Assembly: GCF_030649675.1 (NCBI RefSeq)
Contig: NZ_JAUTDR010000004.1
Span: 62,001 to 126,000 of the forward strand
DNA length: 64,000 nucleotides
Reading direction: 5' to 3'
From: Haliea sp. E1-2-M8
Lineage (GTDB): Bacteria; Pseudomonadota; Gammaproteobacteria; Pseudomonadales; Halieaceae
This document shows, piece after piece, positions 19,631 through 31,457 of this stretch (position 1 is its first letter; every line of letters begins with the position of its first letter). A program made the position numbers and the translations under genes. The notes below the pieces were generated by a model. That model worked only from the letters and a program-made list of their open reading frames with translations, was not told the origin of the DNA and made no database searches.

Positions 19631-20205
19631 TCCCGCTTCATCAGCAGGGTGTCGATGTTCTGCGCGGTCGTGAGCCCGCGTGCCCGGCTCATCTCGGCGT
19701 GAGTCTGGAACGGACCGAGGTAGACCCGGAAAAAGCGTCCGTGTTCGCCGCTGGCTTCCTCTACCCGGGGTTCCAGCCCCAGCAACAGCAGCTCCGCCCG
19801 GCGCCGATCCGCGTCCGCGCGCTGGCGGAACGAGCCGGCCTGCAGGAGGAATGTCTCGCCCTGCGTCACCGCCTCGGTGCGTGGGGTTGCCACCTGGGCG
19901 GGCTCCACGTCGACCGCAATGCGCTGCTCCGGGAGCATGGTGTAGAAGTCGAAGCGCGGCTTCGGTGGGGTCTTCTCGGCGGCGGCCGTTGCCGTGGCGA
20001 CGACTTCCGCGCCTGCCCCCGGGTCGGGATCTGTGCCGGCGGGGAGGGTGCCAAGATAGAGGAGAAGGCTGAGGAAAACCCCCGTAGCGACTCCGGTACC
20101 GTACCAGCGCCAGGGACTGGCGGGCGCCTGGACGGGGGTGCGGCTGGCGGCCTGGGGCTTCTTGCGCGCCCCGCTGCGGCTGCCTTTTGCGTATTCCCGG
20201 GCCAT
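19621..20205 (-). CDS. ftsN: SPOR-domain cell division protein (FtsN-like)
   Basis: 194 aa bitopic protein: a basic cytoplasmic start, one membrane helix near residues 35-51 (TGVATGVFLSLLLYLG), a proline/alanine-rich periplasmic linker, and a C-terminal SPOR domain (about 115-190: FLLQAGSFRQRADADRRRAELLLLG) that binds denuded peptidoglycan at the septum. Position between argS and hslV is the same as Pseudomonas ftsN. The stop falls on the edge of a 15-bp tandem repeat, so copy-number changes could affect the tail. Confidence 0.85.
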   Translation of the reverse strand: MAREYAKGSRSGARKKPQAASRTPVQAPASPWRWYGTGVATGVFLSLLLYLGTLPAGTDPDPGAGAEVVATATAAAEKTPPKPRFDFYTMLPEQRIAVDVEPAQVATPRTEAVTQGETFLLQAGSFRQRADADRRRAELLLLGLEPRVEEASGEHGRFFRVYLGPFQTHAEMSRARGLTTAQNIDTLLMKRDRP

Positions 20206-20207
20206 GG

Positions 20208-21893
20208 CTACATGGTCTCCGGCGCGCTGACGCCCAGCAGCTGCAGGCCATTGGCAATGACCTGCCGCACTGCTTCGCCCAACGCCAGGCGGGCATCGCG
20301 CAGTTCCTGCTCTTCCACCAGAACCTTGTGCGCGTTGTACCAGGAGTGAAATTCGCCGGCCAGCTCCCGCAGGTAGTTGGCGATGCTGTGGGGTTCACTG
20401 GCCAGCGCAGCGCCCGCGACCACCTCCGGGTACTGGTCCAGGCGCTTGAGCAGGGCCTTCTCGTGCTCCTCCTGCAGCCGCTCCAGCGCCGCCAGGCTGC
20501 GCGCCGGCGTCCAATCCCAGCCCTGCTCCGCCAGTTTGCGCAGCATCGAGCAGGCCCGGGCATGGGCGTACTGGAGGTAATAGACAGGGTTGTCGTTGCT
20601 CTGGGACATGGCCAGATCAATGTCGAAGGTGAGCTGGGAGCTGGGCGCCCGCGCCACCAGGAAATAGCGGGTGGCGTCGCAGCCCACTTCGTCGATCAGG
20701 TCGCGCAGGGTGACGTAGCTGCCGGCGCGCTTGGACAGCTTGACCTCGCTGCCATCGCGCATGACCGTGACCATCTGGTGCAGGACATAGTCCGGCCAGC
20801 CCTCGGGGATGCCCGATTCCAGCGCCTGCAGGCCGGCCCGCACCCGGGTCACGGTGCTGTGGTGGTCGGCGCCCTGCTCGTTGATCACCCGCTCGAAGCC
20901 GCGCTGCCATTTGTTGAAGTGGTAGGCCACGTCGGGCAGGAAATAGGTGTAGCCGCCCTCCCGCTTGCGCATCACCCGGTCCTTGTCATCCCCGAAGGCG
21001 GTGGTACGCAGCCAGAGCGCGCCGTCCTGCTCGTAGGTGTGGCCCTGGGCGATCAACCTGGCGACCGTGGCCTCGACCTCGCCGGACTCATACAGGGAGG
21101 ACTCCAGGAAGTAGTGGTCGAAATGCACGGCGAAGGCCTTCAGGTCGAGATCCTGTTCCCGCCGCAGGTAGGCCACCGCAAACTCGCGGATGGCGTCGAG
21201 GTCCCCGGAGTCGCCCCTGCCGGCGACATGCCGGTCCTCCGCGTCAATCTGTTCCCCGGCGAGGTAGGCGTTCGCCACATCGCCGATATAGTCGCCGCGG
21301 TAGCCGTCCTCGGGCCAGCCCGGATCTCCGGGCCCCAGCCCCTTACAGCGCGCCTGCACCGACCGCGCCAGATTGCTGATCTGGGCGCCGGCGTCGTTGT
21401 AGTAGAACTCGCTGGCGACCGACCAGCCGGTGGCGGCCAAGAGCCGGCAGATACTGTCGCCGACCGCGGCGCCGCGGCCGTGGCCCACATGCAGGGGGCC
21501 GGTGGGATTGGCGGAGACAAACTCCACCTGCACCCGACGGCCGGCGCCCACCTCGGAGCAGCCGTAGCGGCTGCCCTGCTCCAGCACCCGCTGCACCACG
21601 GCCTGGCTGCTGCTGCTGGAGAGGAAAAAATTGATGAAGCCGGGGCCGGCGATTTCGGTCTTGCTGATGAACGGGGCGGCGGGCAGTTCCGCGCAGATCC
21701 TGGCGGCCAGGTCGCGGGGCTTTTTGCCGGCGCTTTTGGCCAGGGTCAGGGCGATATTGCTGGCGAGGTCGCCGTGGCTCGGGTCCCGGGTGCGGTCGAT
21801 ATTGATAGCCGGCCGGGTATCCGCGGGCAGTTCACCCGCGGCGACCAGCGCATCCAGTGCCTGTTGGATCAGCTGTGACAGTTGTTCCTTCAT
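20208..21893 (-). CDS. argS: Arginyl-tRNA synthetase
   Basis: 561 aa class I synthetase that charges tRNA-Arg. The HIGH-type motif is in [19 protein letters not shown] (near residues 122-140), the KMSKS position is replaced by a [10 protein letters not shown] stretch, and the N-terminal Arg-tRNA synthetase domain and C-terminal DALR anticodon-binding domain are both present. It ends two bases before the SPOR gene start. Confidence 0.96.
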   Translation of the reverse strand: MKEQLSQLIQQALDALVAAGELPADTRPAINIDRTRDPSHGDLASNIALTLAKSAGKKPRDLAARICAELPAAPFISKTEIAGPGFINFFLSSSSSQAVVQRVLEQGSRYGCSEVGAGRRVQVEFVSANPTGPLHVGHGRGAAVGDSICRLLAATGWSVASEFYYNDAGAQISNLARSVQARCKGLGPGDPGWPEDGYRGDYIGDVANAYLAGEQIDAEDRHVAGRGDSGDLDAIREFAVAYLRREQDLDLKAFAVHFDHYFLESSLYESGEVEATVARLIAQGHTYEQDGALWLRTTAFGDDKDRVMRKREGGYTYFLPDVAYHFNKWQRGFERVINEQGADHHSTVTRVRAGLQALESGIPEGWPDYVLHQMVTVMRDGSEVKLSKRAGSYVTLRDLIDEVGCDATRYFLVARAPSSQLTFDIDLAMSQSNDNPVYYLQYAHARACSMLRKLAEQGWDWTPARSLAALERLQEEHEKALLKRLDQYPEVVAGAALASEPHSIANYLRELAGEFHSWYNAHKVLVEEQELRDARLALGEAVRQVIANGLQLLGVSAPETM

Positions 21894-21999
21894 CTCGGGG
21901 GAGAGTACCTGCTTGGTGGAGTCGGGGGCCGCTGTGGGCAGCCTGGCAGGCGCGCATTATCGCCGTAAACGGCTGCCCATGGCCAGACCGCCGCGGGTT

Positions 22000-24198
22000 T
22001 CAACCCAGATCCAGCGGGTCGACGTCGATGGACCAGTTGAGGCCGTTGCGCGCCGGCAGCTGCGTCGCCTCCGCTACCAGCAGCCTCGCGGCCTGTTGCG
22101 CCTGGCGCACATCGGTCGCGGCAAGCAGCAGTTGGCTGCGAAACTTGCCGGCCCGGCGTTGCAACGGCGAAGGCAGCGGCCCGATCAGCTGGCAGCCCGC
22201 GGGCAGCCGGTCCTGGGCCTTGCGCCGCAGGGCGCCGAGGAACGCCTCTCCGGTAGTGGCATCCGCGCTGTCCGTGCGCAGCAGCAGCAGGCGGCCGCAG
22301 GGGGGCATGCCGCTCTGCTGACGCTGCTCGAGCATCCTCCGGGCCTGGGCAGCGTAGCTGTCCCGCAGCATGGCCAGCATCACCGGGTGGTCCGGGTAGT
22401 GGGTCTGCAACAGGACCCGGCCGGCGTCCCCGGCGCGCCCCGCCCTGCCCGCCACCTGGGTCAGCAGTTGCGCCATGCGCTCTTCGCCGCGGAAGTCCGC
22501 GCTGAACAGCAGCGCGTCGGCGTCGATCACCGCCACCAGGTTGACCCCGGGGAAGTGGTGTCCCTTGGTCAGCATCTGGGTGCCCAGCAGGATACAGGGC
22601 TGCCCGGTGCCGACTTCATCCACCAGCGCCTGCATGGCGCCGCGGCTTTGCATGGAGTCGCTGTCCACCCGGTGCACCGGCCAGGCGCCGAATTGCAGGC
22701 GCAGGACGTCCTCGGTCTGCTCGGTGCCCAGGCCGTTGGTCAGCAGACGGTTGCCGTGGCACTGCGGGCACTGGTTGGGCAGGCCCTCGCCCGCGGTGCA
22801 GTGATGACAGCGCAGGCGGCGTTGCCGCCGGTGCACGGTCATGCGTGCATCGCAGGCCCGGCACTGGGCAATCCAGCCGCAGTCGTGGCACTGCAGGGTC
22901 GGTGCGTAGCCGCGCCGGTTGAGGAACAGCAGGACCTGGTGGCCGGCTTCAAGGGTGCCGCGCACGGCGTCGCGCAGGGCGGCGGACATGCCGCCCTGCA
23001 ATTCCTGCTTGCGTACGTCGATGGCGGCGATCGCCGGCAGTTCACCGCTGCCCGCGCGCAGGGTCAGTTGCTGGTGCCCATAGCGCCCCTGCAGCGCGTT
23101 GTGCAGAGTCTCCAGCGCAGGTGTGGCGCTGCCGAGGACCACGGTGCAGTCCTCAATCTGGGCGCGCTTGACGGCCAGGTCGCGGGCGGAATAGCGAAAG
23201 CCGTCCTGCTGCTTGAAGGAACTGTCGTGTTCTTCGTCCACGATAATCAGTCCCGGGCGCTGCAGGCTGGTAAAAATGGCCGAGCGGGTGCCGATGACGA
23301 TCCCCGCGGCACCGGTGCGGGCCGCTTCCCAGGCCGCATAGCGTTCGGTGGCATTGAGGCCCGAGTGGAGCACGACAATGCCCTGGCCAAAGCGGCTGCG
23401 GAACCGCTCCAGGGTCTGCGGCGTCAGGCCTATTTCCGGAATCAGCACCAGCGCCTGCTGGCCCTGCTGCAGGCAGTGGGTGATCAGCTGCAGGTACACT
23501 TCGGTTTTGCCGCTGCCGGTGACGCCTTCCAGCAGATGGCTGGCGAAGCTGCCGTAATCCGCGAGGATTCCGCTTACCGCGGCTGCCTGGTCCGGGTTGA
23601 GCGCGAGGCCCGGTCCCGGCTGTGGCGCCATGGCTGCGGGTGGCAGGATGCAGCGTTCAGCCAGGCCCTTTTGTTCCAGCTGGCGCAGGATCGCCGTGCT
23701 GATGCCCATTTCCCTGAACACCGTGCCCGCGACAGCGCCACCCTGCTGCAACAGTTGCAGTGCCTCGGCCTGGCGCGGCGAGCGTCCCAGTGCGCCTTCG
23801 GGCAGACCCTTGCCGCGCTGGCTGAGGGTCCAGGAAGCGGCGCCGGGGGGTTGGTGTGGTTTGCCGTCGCGCAGGCCGGGGGGGAACGCGAGCTCCAGTA
23901 CCTCGCCCGGAGGATGCTGGTAGTAGTCCGCCGCCCACAGGCAGAGCTGGAGCAGGGTCGGTGTCAGCAGTGCCTCGGTATCCAGCAACTCCCCGGCTTC
24001 CTTCAACGCGCTGGCAGGCAGTTCGGAGCTGGTGGCGACCTCAATCAGATAACCCTGCAGCTGCCGGCGGCCAAAGTTGACGCGCAGACGACACCCCGGT
24101 TGCAGTGCCGCGATCTCGGCCGGGCTCATCTGCGCCGGCGGCAGATAGTCGAACAGGGAGCGCAGCGGAGTCGGGATGGCGAGGCGAAGTATTGGCAT
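22000..24198 (-). CDS. priA: Primosomal replication restart helicase PriA
   Basis: 732 aa from ATG 24198 (AGAGGTG just upstream); an in-frame ATG 42 bases earlier gives no homologous sequence. PriA rebuilds replication forks after stalling. The N-terminal DNA-binding domain is followed by Walker [16 protein letters not shown], the DEEH box [14 protein letters not shown], and a zinc-binding insert with eight cysteines between CHDCGW and CPQCHG, then the helicase C-domain ([16 protein letters not shown]). Confidence 0.96.
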   Translation of the reverse strand: MPILRLAIPTPLRSLFDYLPPAQMSPAEIAALQPGCRLRVNFGRRQLQGYLIEVATSSELPASALKEAGELLDTEALLTPTLLQLCLWAADYYQHPPGEVLELAFPPGLRDGKPHQPPGAASWTLSQRGKGLPEGALGRSPRQAEALQLLQQGGAVAGTVFREMGISTAILRQLEQKGLAERCILPPAAMAPQPGPGLALNPDQAAAVSGILADYGSFASHLLEGVTGSGKTEVYLQLITHCLQQGQQALVLIPEIGLTPQTLERFRSRFGQGIVVLHSGLNATERYAAWEAARTGAAGIVIGTRSAIFTSLQRPGLIIVDEEHDSSFKQQDGFRYSARDLAVKRAQIEDCTVVLGSATPALETLHNALQGRYGHQQLTLRAGSGELPAIAAIDVRKQELQGGMSAALRDAVRGTLEAGHQVLLFLNRRGYAPTLQCHDCGWIAQCRACDARMTVHRRQRRLRCHHCTAGEGLPNQCPQCHGNRLLTNGLGTEQTEDVLRLQFGAWPVHRVDSDSMQSRGAMQALVDEVGTGQPCILLGTQMLTKGHHFPGVNLVAVIDADALLFSADFRGEERMAQLLTQVAGRAGRAGDAGRVLLQTHYPDHPVMLAMLRDSYAAQARRMLEQRQQSGMPPCGRLLLLRTDSADATTGEAFLGALRRKAQDRLPAGCQLIGPLPSPLQRRAGKFRSQLLLAATDVRQAQQAARLLVAEATQLPARNGLNWSIDVDPLDLG

Positions 24199-24260
24199 TG
24201 CACCTCTCTGGGGCGGGGCTGGTGATCGTGGGGCGGGCAATAATACAGTAGCGGGGGGAC

Positions 24261-24288
24261 TTGCGTCCGGCGCTGTGTCTGGTACTAT
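24261..24288 (+). promoter_or_regulatory. Sigma-70 promoter of rpmE
   Basis: TTGCGT (24261-24266), a 16-base spacer and TACTAT (24283-24288), followed by a GC-rich discriminator (TCGCGCC) as is common for ribosomal promoters under stringent control. It lies about 90 bases before the rpmE start. Confidence 0.55.
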
Positions 24289-24376
24289 TCGCGCCTATTT
24301 TTTCACGTCATCTCCACAAGTCCGGTGCGGTGCCCGACGGGATCGGGTGGCGGCACCAATACACAGGAGCAACACC

Positions 24377-24601
24377 ATGAAAGCAGAAATTCACCCCAAA
24401 TACGAGGCGGTCACTGCAACCTGCAGCTGCGGCAATCTCATTACTACCCGGTCCACCCGTTGCGAAGATTTTCACGTTGACGTGTGCTCGCAGTGTCACC
24501 CTTTCTTCACTGGCAAGCAGAAAGTCATGGACACCGGTGGCCGTGTCGATCGCTTCAAAAAGCGCTTCGGTGCTCGCGGCGCTACACGCCAGGAGTCCTG
24601 A
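24377..24601 (+). CDS. rpmE: 50S ribosomal protein L31 (zinc-binding form)
   Basis: 74 aa, starting at ATG 24377 after AGGAGC. It begins [20 protein letters not shown] and has the cysteines of the zinc-containing L31 type (TCSCGN, a further Cys in TRCEDF, and CSQCHPFF), ending in basic residues ([13 protein letters not shown]). Divergent from priA, as in many gammaproteobacteria. The gene is followed by a strong terminator. Confidence 0.96.
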   Translation: MKAEIHPKYEAVTATCSCGNLITTRSTRCEDFHVDVCSQCHPFFTGKQKVMDTGGRVDRFKKRFGARGATRQES

Positions 24602-24628
24602 GCCCTACTGCGCGAAGCGCAGCCCAAC

Positions 24629-24664
24629 AAAAAAGCCGGGTCCCGCAAGGGTCCCGGCTTTTTT
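24629..24664. terminator. Rho-independent terminator after rpmE
   Basis: AAAAAAGCCGGG, a GC-rich loop region with one T-T mismatch, then CCCGGCTTTTTT. The A tract and T tract are symmetric, so it could work on both strands. Confidence 0.9.
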
Positions 24665-24745
24665 GTTGCGGCTTGTGAGCCCGGGATCTTTTCTATATTC
24701 TCGTTCGACTTTCCCGCAGGTGCCTCGAAAAGCGCGATCACGAAT

Positions 24746-26008
24746 ATGAGCAACGATTTCAGACAGGCAGCACTTGACTATCACTCGGGGCCGGTGCCGG
24801 GCAAAATCAGCATCGAGTTGACCAAACCCGCCGAAACCCAGGCTGATCTTGCCCTTGCCTACAGCCCGGGAGTTGCCGAACCCTGCAGGGAAATTGTCGC
24901 CGACCCGGAGGCTGCCTATCGCTACACCGGCAAGGGTAATCTCGTGGCGGTTATCAGCAACGGCACTGCAGTGCTGGGCCTTGGCAATCTGGGATCACTG
25001 GCGAGCAAGCCGGTCATGGAAGGCAAGGCGCTGCTGTTCAAGCGCTTCGCCGGAATCAACTCGGTGGACATCGAGGTCAATACTGAAGACGCGGCGAGCT
25101 TCATTGACACGGTCGCCAACATCGCCGACACCTTCGGCGGGATCAACCTTGAGGACATCAAGGCTCCCGAGTGCTTCGAGATCGAAGCGGAGCTGGGGCG
25201 GCGCTGCAGCATACCCATCTTTCACGACGACCAGCATGGCACTGCTATTGTCACCGCTGCGGGAATGATCAACGCGCTGGAAGTCCAAGGCAAGCGGCTA
25301 CAGGATGCGGTGATTACCTGCCTGGGCGCCGGCGCCGCCGCAATAGCCTGCATGCGGCTGCTGCTGAGCATGGGCGCACGCCAGGAAAACATCTACATGC
25401 TCGACCGCCGCGGCGTGATCTATGCCGGGCGCGAGGGTGTCAACGCCTACAAGCAGGAGTTCGTCAATCATACGGACAAGCGCAGCCTGAGCGATGCGGT
25501 CAAGGGGGCAGACGTGTTCGTCGGCCTGTCCGGCGCGGATCTGCTGAGCGCGGAAATGCTGCTGTCGATGGCCGATCGGCCGGTGGTGTTTGCCTGCTCC
25601 AATCCGGACCCGGAGATTCGGCCCGAACTGGCTCACAGCGTCCGCGACGACCTGATTCTGGCGACCGGCCGCTCCGACTATCCCAACCAGGTCAATAACG
25701 TGCTGGGGTTCCCGTTTATTTTCCGCGGTGCCCTGGACGTCCGTGCGAGTGCCATCAACGAAGCCATGAAGGTAGCTGCGGTGAAGGCGCTCAGCGAGCT
25801 GGCGCGCGAGCCGGTGCCGCCCTCGGTGCTGGCCGCCTGCGGTGAAACCGAGCTGTCCTTTGGCCCGCGTTACATTATCCCCAAGCCGATGGACCCGCGG
25901 CTGCTGGAGCGCATTGCGCCGGCGGTAGCCAGGGCTGCGGTGGACAGCGGCGTTTCCCGGATACCCTACCCCGTGGGCTACGCGCCCACCATGGGCACCC
26001 TGCTCTGA
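24746..26008 (+). CDS. maeB: NADP-dependent malic enzyme (short form)
   Basis: 420 aa enzyme that oxidatively decarboxylates malate to pyruvate and supplies NADPH. The malic N-terminal domain includes [12 protein letters not shown] and the NAD(P) domain includes [19 protein letters not shown] (near residues 192-210), with the metal-binding stretch [14 protein letters not shown]. It lacks the phosphotransacetylase-like C-terminal domain of E. coli MaeB, so it is the short bacterial type. NAD preference cannot be excluded. It stands alone between rpmE and the convergent ponA. Confidence 0.92.
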   Translation: MSNDFRQAALDYHSGPVPGKISIELTKPAETQADLALAYSPGVAEPCREIVADPEAAYRYTGKGNLVAVISNGTAVLGLGNLGSLASKPVMEGKALLFKRFAGINSVDIEVNTEDAASFIDTVANIADTFGGINLEDIKAPECFEIEAELGRRCSIPIFHDDQHGTAIVTAAGMINALEVQGKRLQDAVITCLGAGAAAIACMRLLLSMGARQENIYMLDRRGVIYAGREGVNAYKQEFVNHTDKRSLSDAVKGADVFVGLSGADLLSAEMLLSMADRPVVFACSNPDPEIRPELAHSVRDDLILATGRSDYPNQVNNVLGFPFIFRGALDVRASAINEAMKVAAVKALSELAREPVPPSVLAACGETELSFGPRYIIPKPMDPRLLERIAPAVARAAVDSGVSRIPYPVGYAPTMGTLL

Positions 26009-26015
26009 GATTGCC

Positions 26016-26035
26016 GGGCGGCGACCCCGCCGCCC
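26016..26035. terminator. GC hairpin between convergent maeB and ponA
   Basis: Seven-base stem GGGCGGC/GCCGCCC with a six-base loop in the 28-base gap between convergent genes. There is no T tract, so a role in ending transcription is only likely by position. Confidence 0.35.
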
Positions 26036-26036
26036 T

Positions 26037-28478
26037 TCAGAAGATATCCTTTATCAGCTGATCATTGGTTCTGCCACCCGTGCGCGGTTGCTCGCCGTCA
26101 CCTGCCGGTGGTGGAACCCGCTCCTCCCGGAAGTACTCAAAGATGGCATTCTCCTGGCCCGGGCGGGCGAGGAGTCCGGTGTCGGGGTCGATGCGGACGT
26201 GGACGACACCCGGCGGCAGTGGGCGTTCCGCATCCGGGCTGTCGCGCAGCGCAATCCGCATGTAGTCGATCCAGATCGGCAATGCCGCCGTACCGCCGAA
26301 TTCCCGTCGACCCAGCGGGGTGTAGTTGTCGAAGCCTACCCAGGCCGTGGTCACGACATCCCTGTTGTAGCCGGAGAACCAGGCATCCATGGGTCCGTTG
26401 GTGGTTCCGGTCTTGCCCGCGAGGTCGTTGCGGCCCAGGGCCAGTGCCCGGCGGCCAGTGCCGCGTTTGATGACGTCCTGCAGGATGCTGTTGAGAATGA
26501 AGTTGATCCGCTCCTCCATGACCCGTTCGGCCTGTGGTGGTTGGGTGCTGTCGGGTACGCCCGCCAGAATCTCCTCCATCCGCAGCTCCCGCTCATCCTG
26601 CGCCGGGCTGACAGCGTCCTCGCAGTTCCGGCACACGGTGGCCGGCATGGCCTGGTAAATCGTGTTGCCATCGACATCTTCCACCTGCTCAACGAGCCAC
26701 GGCGTGACTGCATAGCCGCCATTTGCCAGTACCGAGTAGGCGCTTGCGAGCTCCAGCGGGGTCATCTCGTGGGTGCCCAGGGCGATAGACAGGTCCCGGG
26801 GAAATTCGCTGGTGTCGATACCTAACTGCTGTACATGGTTCAACAGCTTGGGCACGCCAATCTGCTGCAGCAGGCGGATGGATACCAGGTTGCGGGACTG
26901 GGTCAGGGCCCAGCGCAGGCGGGTGGGGCCGTAGAAGCGGCCGCCGTCGTTTTCCGGGCGCCAGATATCTTCCAGCGAGGCGTCCTGTAATACCACCGGA
27001 GCATCGTTGATAATGCTGGCGGCGGTAAAACCGGCGTCCAGGGCGGCGCTGTAGACGAATGGCTTGAAGTTGGAGCCAGGCTGGCGCCGGGCCTGGGTGG
27101 CGCGATTGAACTTGCTGTTCTCGAAACCCATGCCGCCGACAATGCTGACAATCGCTCCGTTGTCCGGGTTCAGGGAGACCAGCGCCGCCTGGGCGGCCGG
27201 CACCTGGGCCAGCTGCCAGCCGCCGTCCTCCCGTGGCTGGACCCGGATAAGGTCGCCTACACTGACCACGTCCTTCACGCTTTGCGGGGCCCGGCCCACC
27301 GAATTCTCCGAAAGATAGGGGCTGGCCTGGCGCAGGCCGTTCTCCCAGAGCAGGATGTCGCTGCTGCCGTCGCGGAACAGGATGCTGGCCTGCTGGTCTC
27401 CGAGCTCAGTCACAATGACCGGCGTCAGCCCCGCCTCTATCGGCGTCTCTGCCAGCGCGACCTTCCACAGGGCCATGGCCTCCGCTGCGCTGCCCTCCGC
27501 CGGTGGCGGTAGCTGACGCTCAGCGCCGCGGTAGCCATGACGTTTGTCGTAGGTTATGAGCCCGTGCACGACAGTATCTTGCGCCAGCTGCTGCAGTTCA
27601 CTGCTGATGCTGGTGTAGACATTGTAGCCGTCGGTGTACGCCGCCATGCCGAAGCGATCCAGCATCTCCTGGCGCGCCATTTCCGCCGCATAGTGCGCGG
27701 CGAAACTCAGTTTTGCTCCGTGATGGGTTGCGCTGACCGGCTCTGCCACGGCTTCGGACCAGGCCTCGCGATCAATGTAGCCGAGGCCGAGCATGCGGCC
27801 GAGGATCCAGTTGCGCCGCTCCAGGCTCGCCTCGGGGCCGCTGATCGGGTTGTTGCGCGACGGCGCCTTGGGTATGCCGGCCAGCATTGCATGTTGGGCC
27901 AGGCTCAGCTCACGGATGGTGGTGCCGTAGTACACCTGTGCTGCGGCCTCAAAGCCGTAGGAGCGGTGGCCGAGGAAGACCCGGTTGAAGTAGAGCTCAA
28001 AGATTTCCTCTTTTTCCAGCGTCCGCTCGATCTGGACTGCCAACAGGATTTCGTTGAACTTGCGCATGAAGGTGCGCTCGAGACTCAGGAAATAGTTGCG
28101 CGCCACCTGCATGGTGAGGGTACTGCCGCCCGAGCCCTTCTCACCGGTGAGCGCAAGTTCCGACACCGCCCGCATGAGACCGGCAAAGTCCACGCCCCGG
28201 TGGCGGAAAAAGCGGTCGTCCTCCGCCGCGAGCAGGGCCTGGATGAACTGTTCCGGGATTTCGTCGAAGTGCAACGGGTTGCGCTTCTGCTCCCCGAACT
28301 GGCCGATCAGGTCGCCTTCACGGGTGAATACCTGCATCGGGGTCTGCAGTTTGACGTCCCGCAAAGTCGCGACGTCGGGCAATCCGGGATTGAGATACAG
28401 ATAGACGCCGGCCAAAAGCCAGCTGGCCGCAAGAATTCCCAGCAGGGAGCAGCGCAATAAAAAACGGAGGAACTTCAT
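26037..28478 (-). CDS. ponA: Penicillin-binding protein 1A (bifunctional)
   Basis: 813 aa inner-membrane enzyme that polymerises and cross-links peptidoglycan. One N-terminal membrane helix (residues 6-28), a GT51 glycosyltransferase domain (EDDRFFRHRGVDFAGLMRA near residue 91), a PBP1A-specific OB-like insert, and a transpeptidase domain with SNFK (active serine), SRN and KTGTT motifs. Upstream of and divergent from the pilMNOPQ operon, as in Pseudomonas and E. coli. Confidence 0.96.
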   Translation of the reverse strand: MKFLRFLLRCSLLGILAASWLLAGVYLYLNPGLPDVATLRDVKLQTPMQVFTREGDLIGQFGEQKRNPLHFDEIPEQFIQALLAAEDDRFFRHRGVDFAGLMRAVSELALTGEKGSGGSTLTMQVARNYFLSLERTFMRKFNEILLAVQIERTLEKEEIFELYFNRVFLGHRSYGFEAAAQVYYGTTIRELSLAQHAMLAGIPKAPSRNNPISGPEASLERRNWILGRMLGLGYIDREAWSEAVAEPVSATHHGAKLSFAAHYAAEMARQEMLDRFGMAAYTDGYNVYTSISSELQQLAQDTVVHGLITYDKRHGYRGAERQLPPPAEGSAAEAMALWKVALAETPIEAGLTPVIVTELGDQQASILFRDGSSDILLWENGLRQASPYLSENSVGRAPQSVKDVVSVGDLIRVQPREDGGWQLAQVPAAQAALVSLNPDNGAIVSIVGGMGFENSKFNRATQARRQPGSNFKPFVYSAALDAGFTAASIINDAPVVLQDASLEDIWRPENDGGRFYGPTRLRWALTQSRNLVSIRLLQQIGVPKLLNHVQQLGIDTSEFPRDLSIALGTHEMTPLELASAYSVLANGGYAVTPWLVEQVEDVDGNTIYQAMPATVCRNCEDAVSPAQDERELRMEEILAGVPDSTQPPQAERVMEERINFILNSILQDVIKRGTGRRALALGRNDLAGKTGTTNGPMDAWFSGYNRDVVTTAWVGFDNYTPLGRREFGGTAALPIWIDYMRIALRDSPDAERPLPPGVVHVRIDPDTGLLARPGQENAIFEYFREERVPPPAGDGEQPRTGGRTNDQLIKDIF

Positions 28479-29717
<1,239 letters not shown>

Positions 29718-29718
<1 letters not shown>

Positions 29719-30284
29719 TGGCGCAAATCAACCTCCTGCCCTGGCGCGAAGAACGCCGCGCCGAGCGCAAGAAGGAGTTCCTGATCCTGCTGGCGTTCGT
29801 GGTCGCCGTAGGGGCGGGCCTGGTAATGCTCGGTGACCGCATCGTCAACGGCCAGATCGAGCACCAGAAGGCGCGCAACGAGTATCTGACTCAAGAGATC
29901 CGGGTGCTGGACAAGAAAGTTGAGGAAATCAAGGATCTGCAGCGGCGGCGCAACCAGCTGGTGGAACGCATGCGCGTGATCCAGGAACTGCAGGGCAACC
30001 GCCCGATCATTGTTCGGGTACTGGACCAGTTGGTTCGAACCGTTCCGGATGGCGTTTTCTACACCAGCCTTGGCAGCAAGGACAACCTGATCAGTATCAC
30101 CGGCATAGCAGAGTCCAACAACCGGGTCTCCAGTCTGATGCGACGGCTGGATGGGTCAGACTGGTTGCAGCAGCCCAACCTCGATTCGGTGCGCGCGGCG
30201 ACCCAGTATGGGGATCAGGCGGCAACGTTCAACCTGAAGGTCAAGGTGCAGTTGCCTGCATCCGACAACGGCGCGGGAGAATAG
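29718..30284 (+). CDS. pilN: Type IV pilus assembly protein PilN
   Basis: 188 aa inner-membrane protein. The cytoplasmic start carries the conserved INLLPWREERR motif that binds PilM, followed by one membrane helix (LILLAFVVAVGAGLVML, residues 24-40), a coiled-coil stretch and a periplasmic ferredoxin-like domain. Start ATG shares its A with the last base of the pilM stop codon. Confidence 0.94.
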
Positions 30285-30287
30285 GTT

Positions 30288-30902
30288 GTGGCACTCGAAG
30301 ATACTCTCCGGTCGCTGAAGGAATTTGATGTCAACGACATCGATTTCGACAACATCGGTTCCTGGCCGACGGGCGTCAAGGTGGTGCTCTGCGCGCTGTT
30401 GCTCATCGCCGTGCTGGTGGCCGGGTATTACTTCCATATCAAGGAGCTGCAGCTGCAGTTCGATCGGGTGCAGGCGGAAGAGAGCCGCCTGCGCCAGGAT
30501 TTCGAGAAGAAGGCTTTTGAGGCAGCCAATCTGGAGGCCTACAAGGAGCAGATGGTAGAAATGGAAGAGTCCTTCGGCGCCCTGGTCAGCCAGCTGCCCA
30601 GCGATACCGAAGTTCCTGGCCTGCTGGAGGACATTACCAACAAGGGCCTGATGAATGGTTTGGAAATCAACAGCATCAACCTCCAGGCAGAGCAGGCGCG
30701 CGAGTTTTACGTTGAGCTGCCAATAGCCATTACCGCCACCGGTTCCTACCATGACCTTGGAGCTTTCATCAGCGGGATGGCCGGCCTGCCACGCATCGTG
30801 ACATTGCACGACTTTTCTATCACTGCGCGGTCCGCCAACAGTAATGCTCTCAACCTGAGCATCACTGCCAAGACCTACCGCTACAAGGATGGAGAGGGCT
30901 GA
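30288..30902 (+). CDS. pilO: Type IV pilus assembly protein PilO
   Basis: 204 aa, beginning at GTG 30288. A short cytoplasmic start, one membrane helix (VVLCALLLIAVLVAGYYF, about residues 31-48), a coiled coil (LQLQFDRVQAEESRLRQDFEKKAFEAAN) and a periplasmic globular domain. It forms heterodimers with PilN in the alignment complex. Confidence 0.93.
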   Translation: MALEDTLRSLKEFDVNDIDFDNIGSWPTGVKVVLCALLLIAVLVAGYYFHIKELQLQFDRVQAEESRLRQDFEKKAFEAANLEAYKEQMVEMEESFGALVSQLPSDTEVPGLLEDITNKGLMNGLEINSINLQAEQAREFYVELPIAITATGSYHDLGAFISGMAGLPRIVTLHDFSITARSANSNALNLSITAKTYRYKDGEG

Positions 30903-30903
30903 T

Positions 30904-31434
30904 ATGAGCAAGGTGTGGCGTCTGGCCTTGACGGCGGTGTCTGCAGCCCTGCTGAGCGCTTGTGGTGGGGATAATTTCGACGACCTCGACGCGTTCATGG
31001 CGGAGAAGCGCGCGCGTCCCGGCGGGATCATAGCGCCGATCCCGACCTTCCCGGCCTATGAGGCATTTTCCTATAGTGCCACTGCCCTGCGCAGCCCCTT
31101 CGATCGCCCGGTGGAGGTGCGTGATATCACCCAAATGCAGGCCATCAGCGCGATCGAGCCCGATGAGAACCGGGCCAAGGAGTTTCTGGAGCAGTTTACC
31201 TTCGACTCGCTTGCGATGGTTGGCTCCCTGGAGCGCGGTGGTACCCAGTGGACCCTGGTCAGGGATCCCGAGGGTGGCGTACACCGCGTCCGCTTGGGGA
31301 ATTTCCTGGGGCGCAATCACGGCAAGGTCGTCGAGATGACGGATACATACGTCGCCGTGGTGGAAATAGTCAGTGACGGTAGCGCGGACGGGTGGGTCGA
31401 GCGCCCGCGGACAATCGAATTGAGCGGTATCTGA
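30904..31434 (+). CDS. pilP: Type IV pilus assembly lipoprotein PilP
   Basis: 176 aa from ATG 30904. A lipoprotein signal peptide ends in LLSAC-GG (cysteine near residue 20), followed by a disordered linker and the PilP beta domain (ALRSPFDRP, then VRLGNFLGRNHGKVVEM). It connects PilNO to the secretin PilQ. Its stop lies before the pilQ start, with a gap of 14 to 59 bases depending on which pilQ start is used. Confidence 0.92.
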   Translation: MSKVWRLALTAVSAALLSACGGDNFDDLDAFMAEKRARPGGIIAPIPTFPAYEAFSYSATALRSPFDRPVEVRDITQMQAISAIEPDENRAKEFLEQFTFDSLAMVGSLERGGTQWTLVRDPEGGVHRVRLGNFLGRNHGKVVEMTDTYVAVVEIVSDGSADGWVERPRTIELSGI

Positions 31435-31457
31435 CGCAGGGGCCATTGGTGACAGCC

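Noticed and set aside
21631-24225. An 864-codon plus-strand frame opposite priA.
   Set aside because: Complement of priA and the argS start; glutamine/glycine/histidine-rich antisense composition, no motif.
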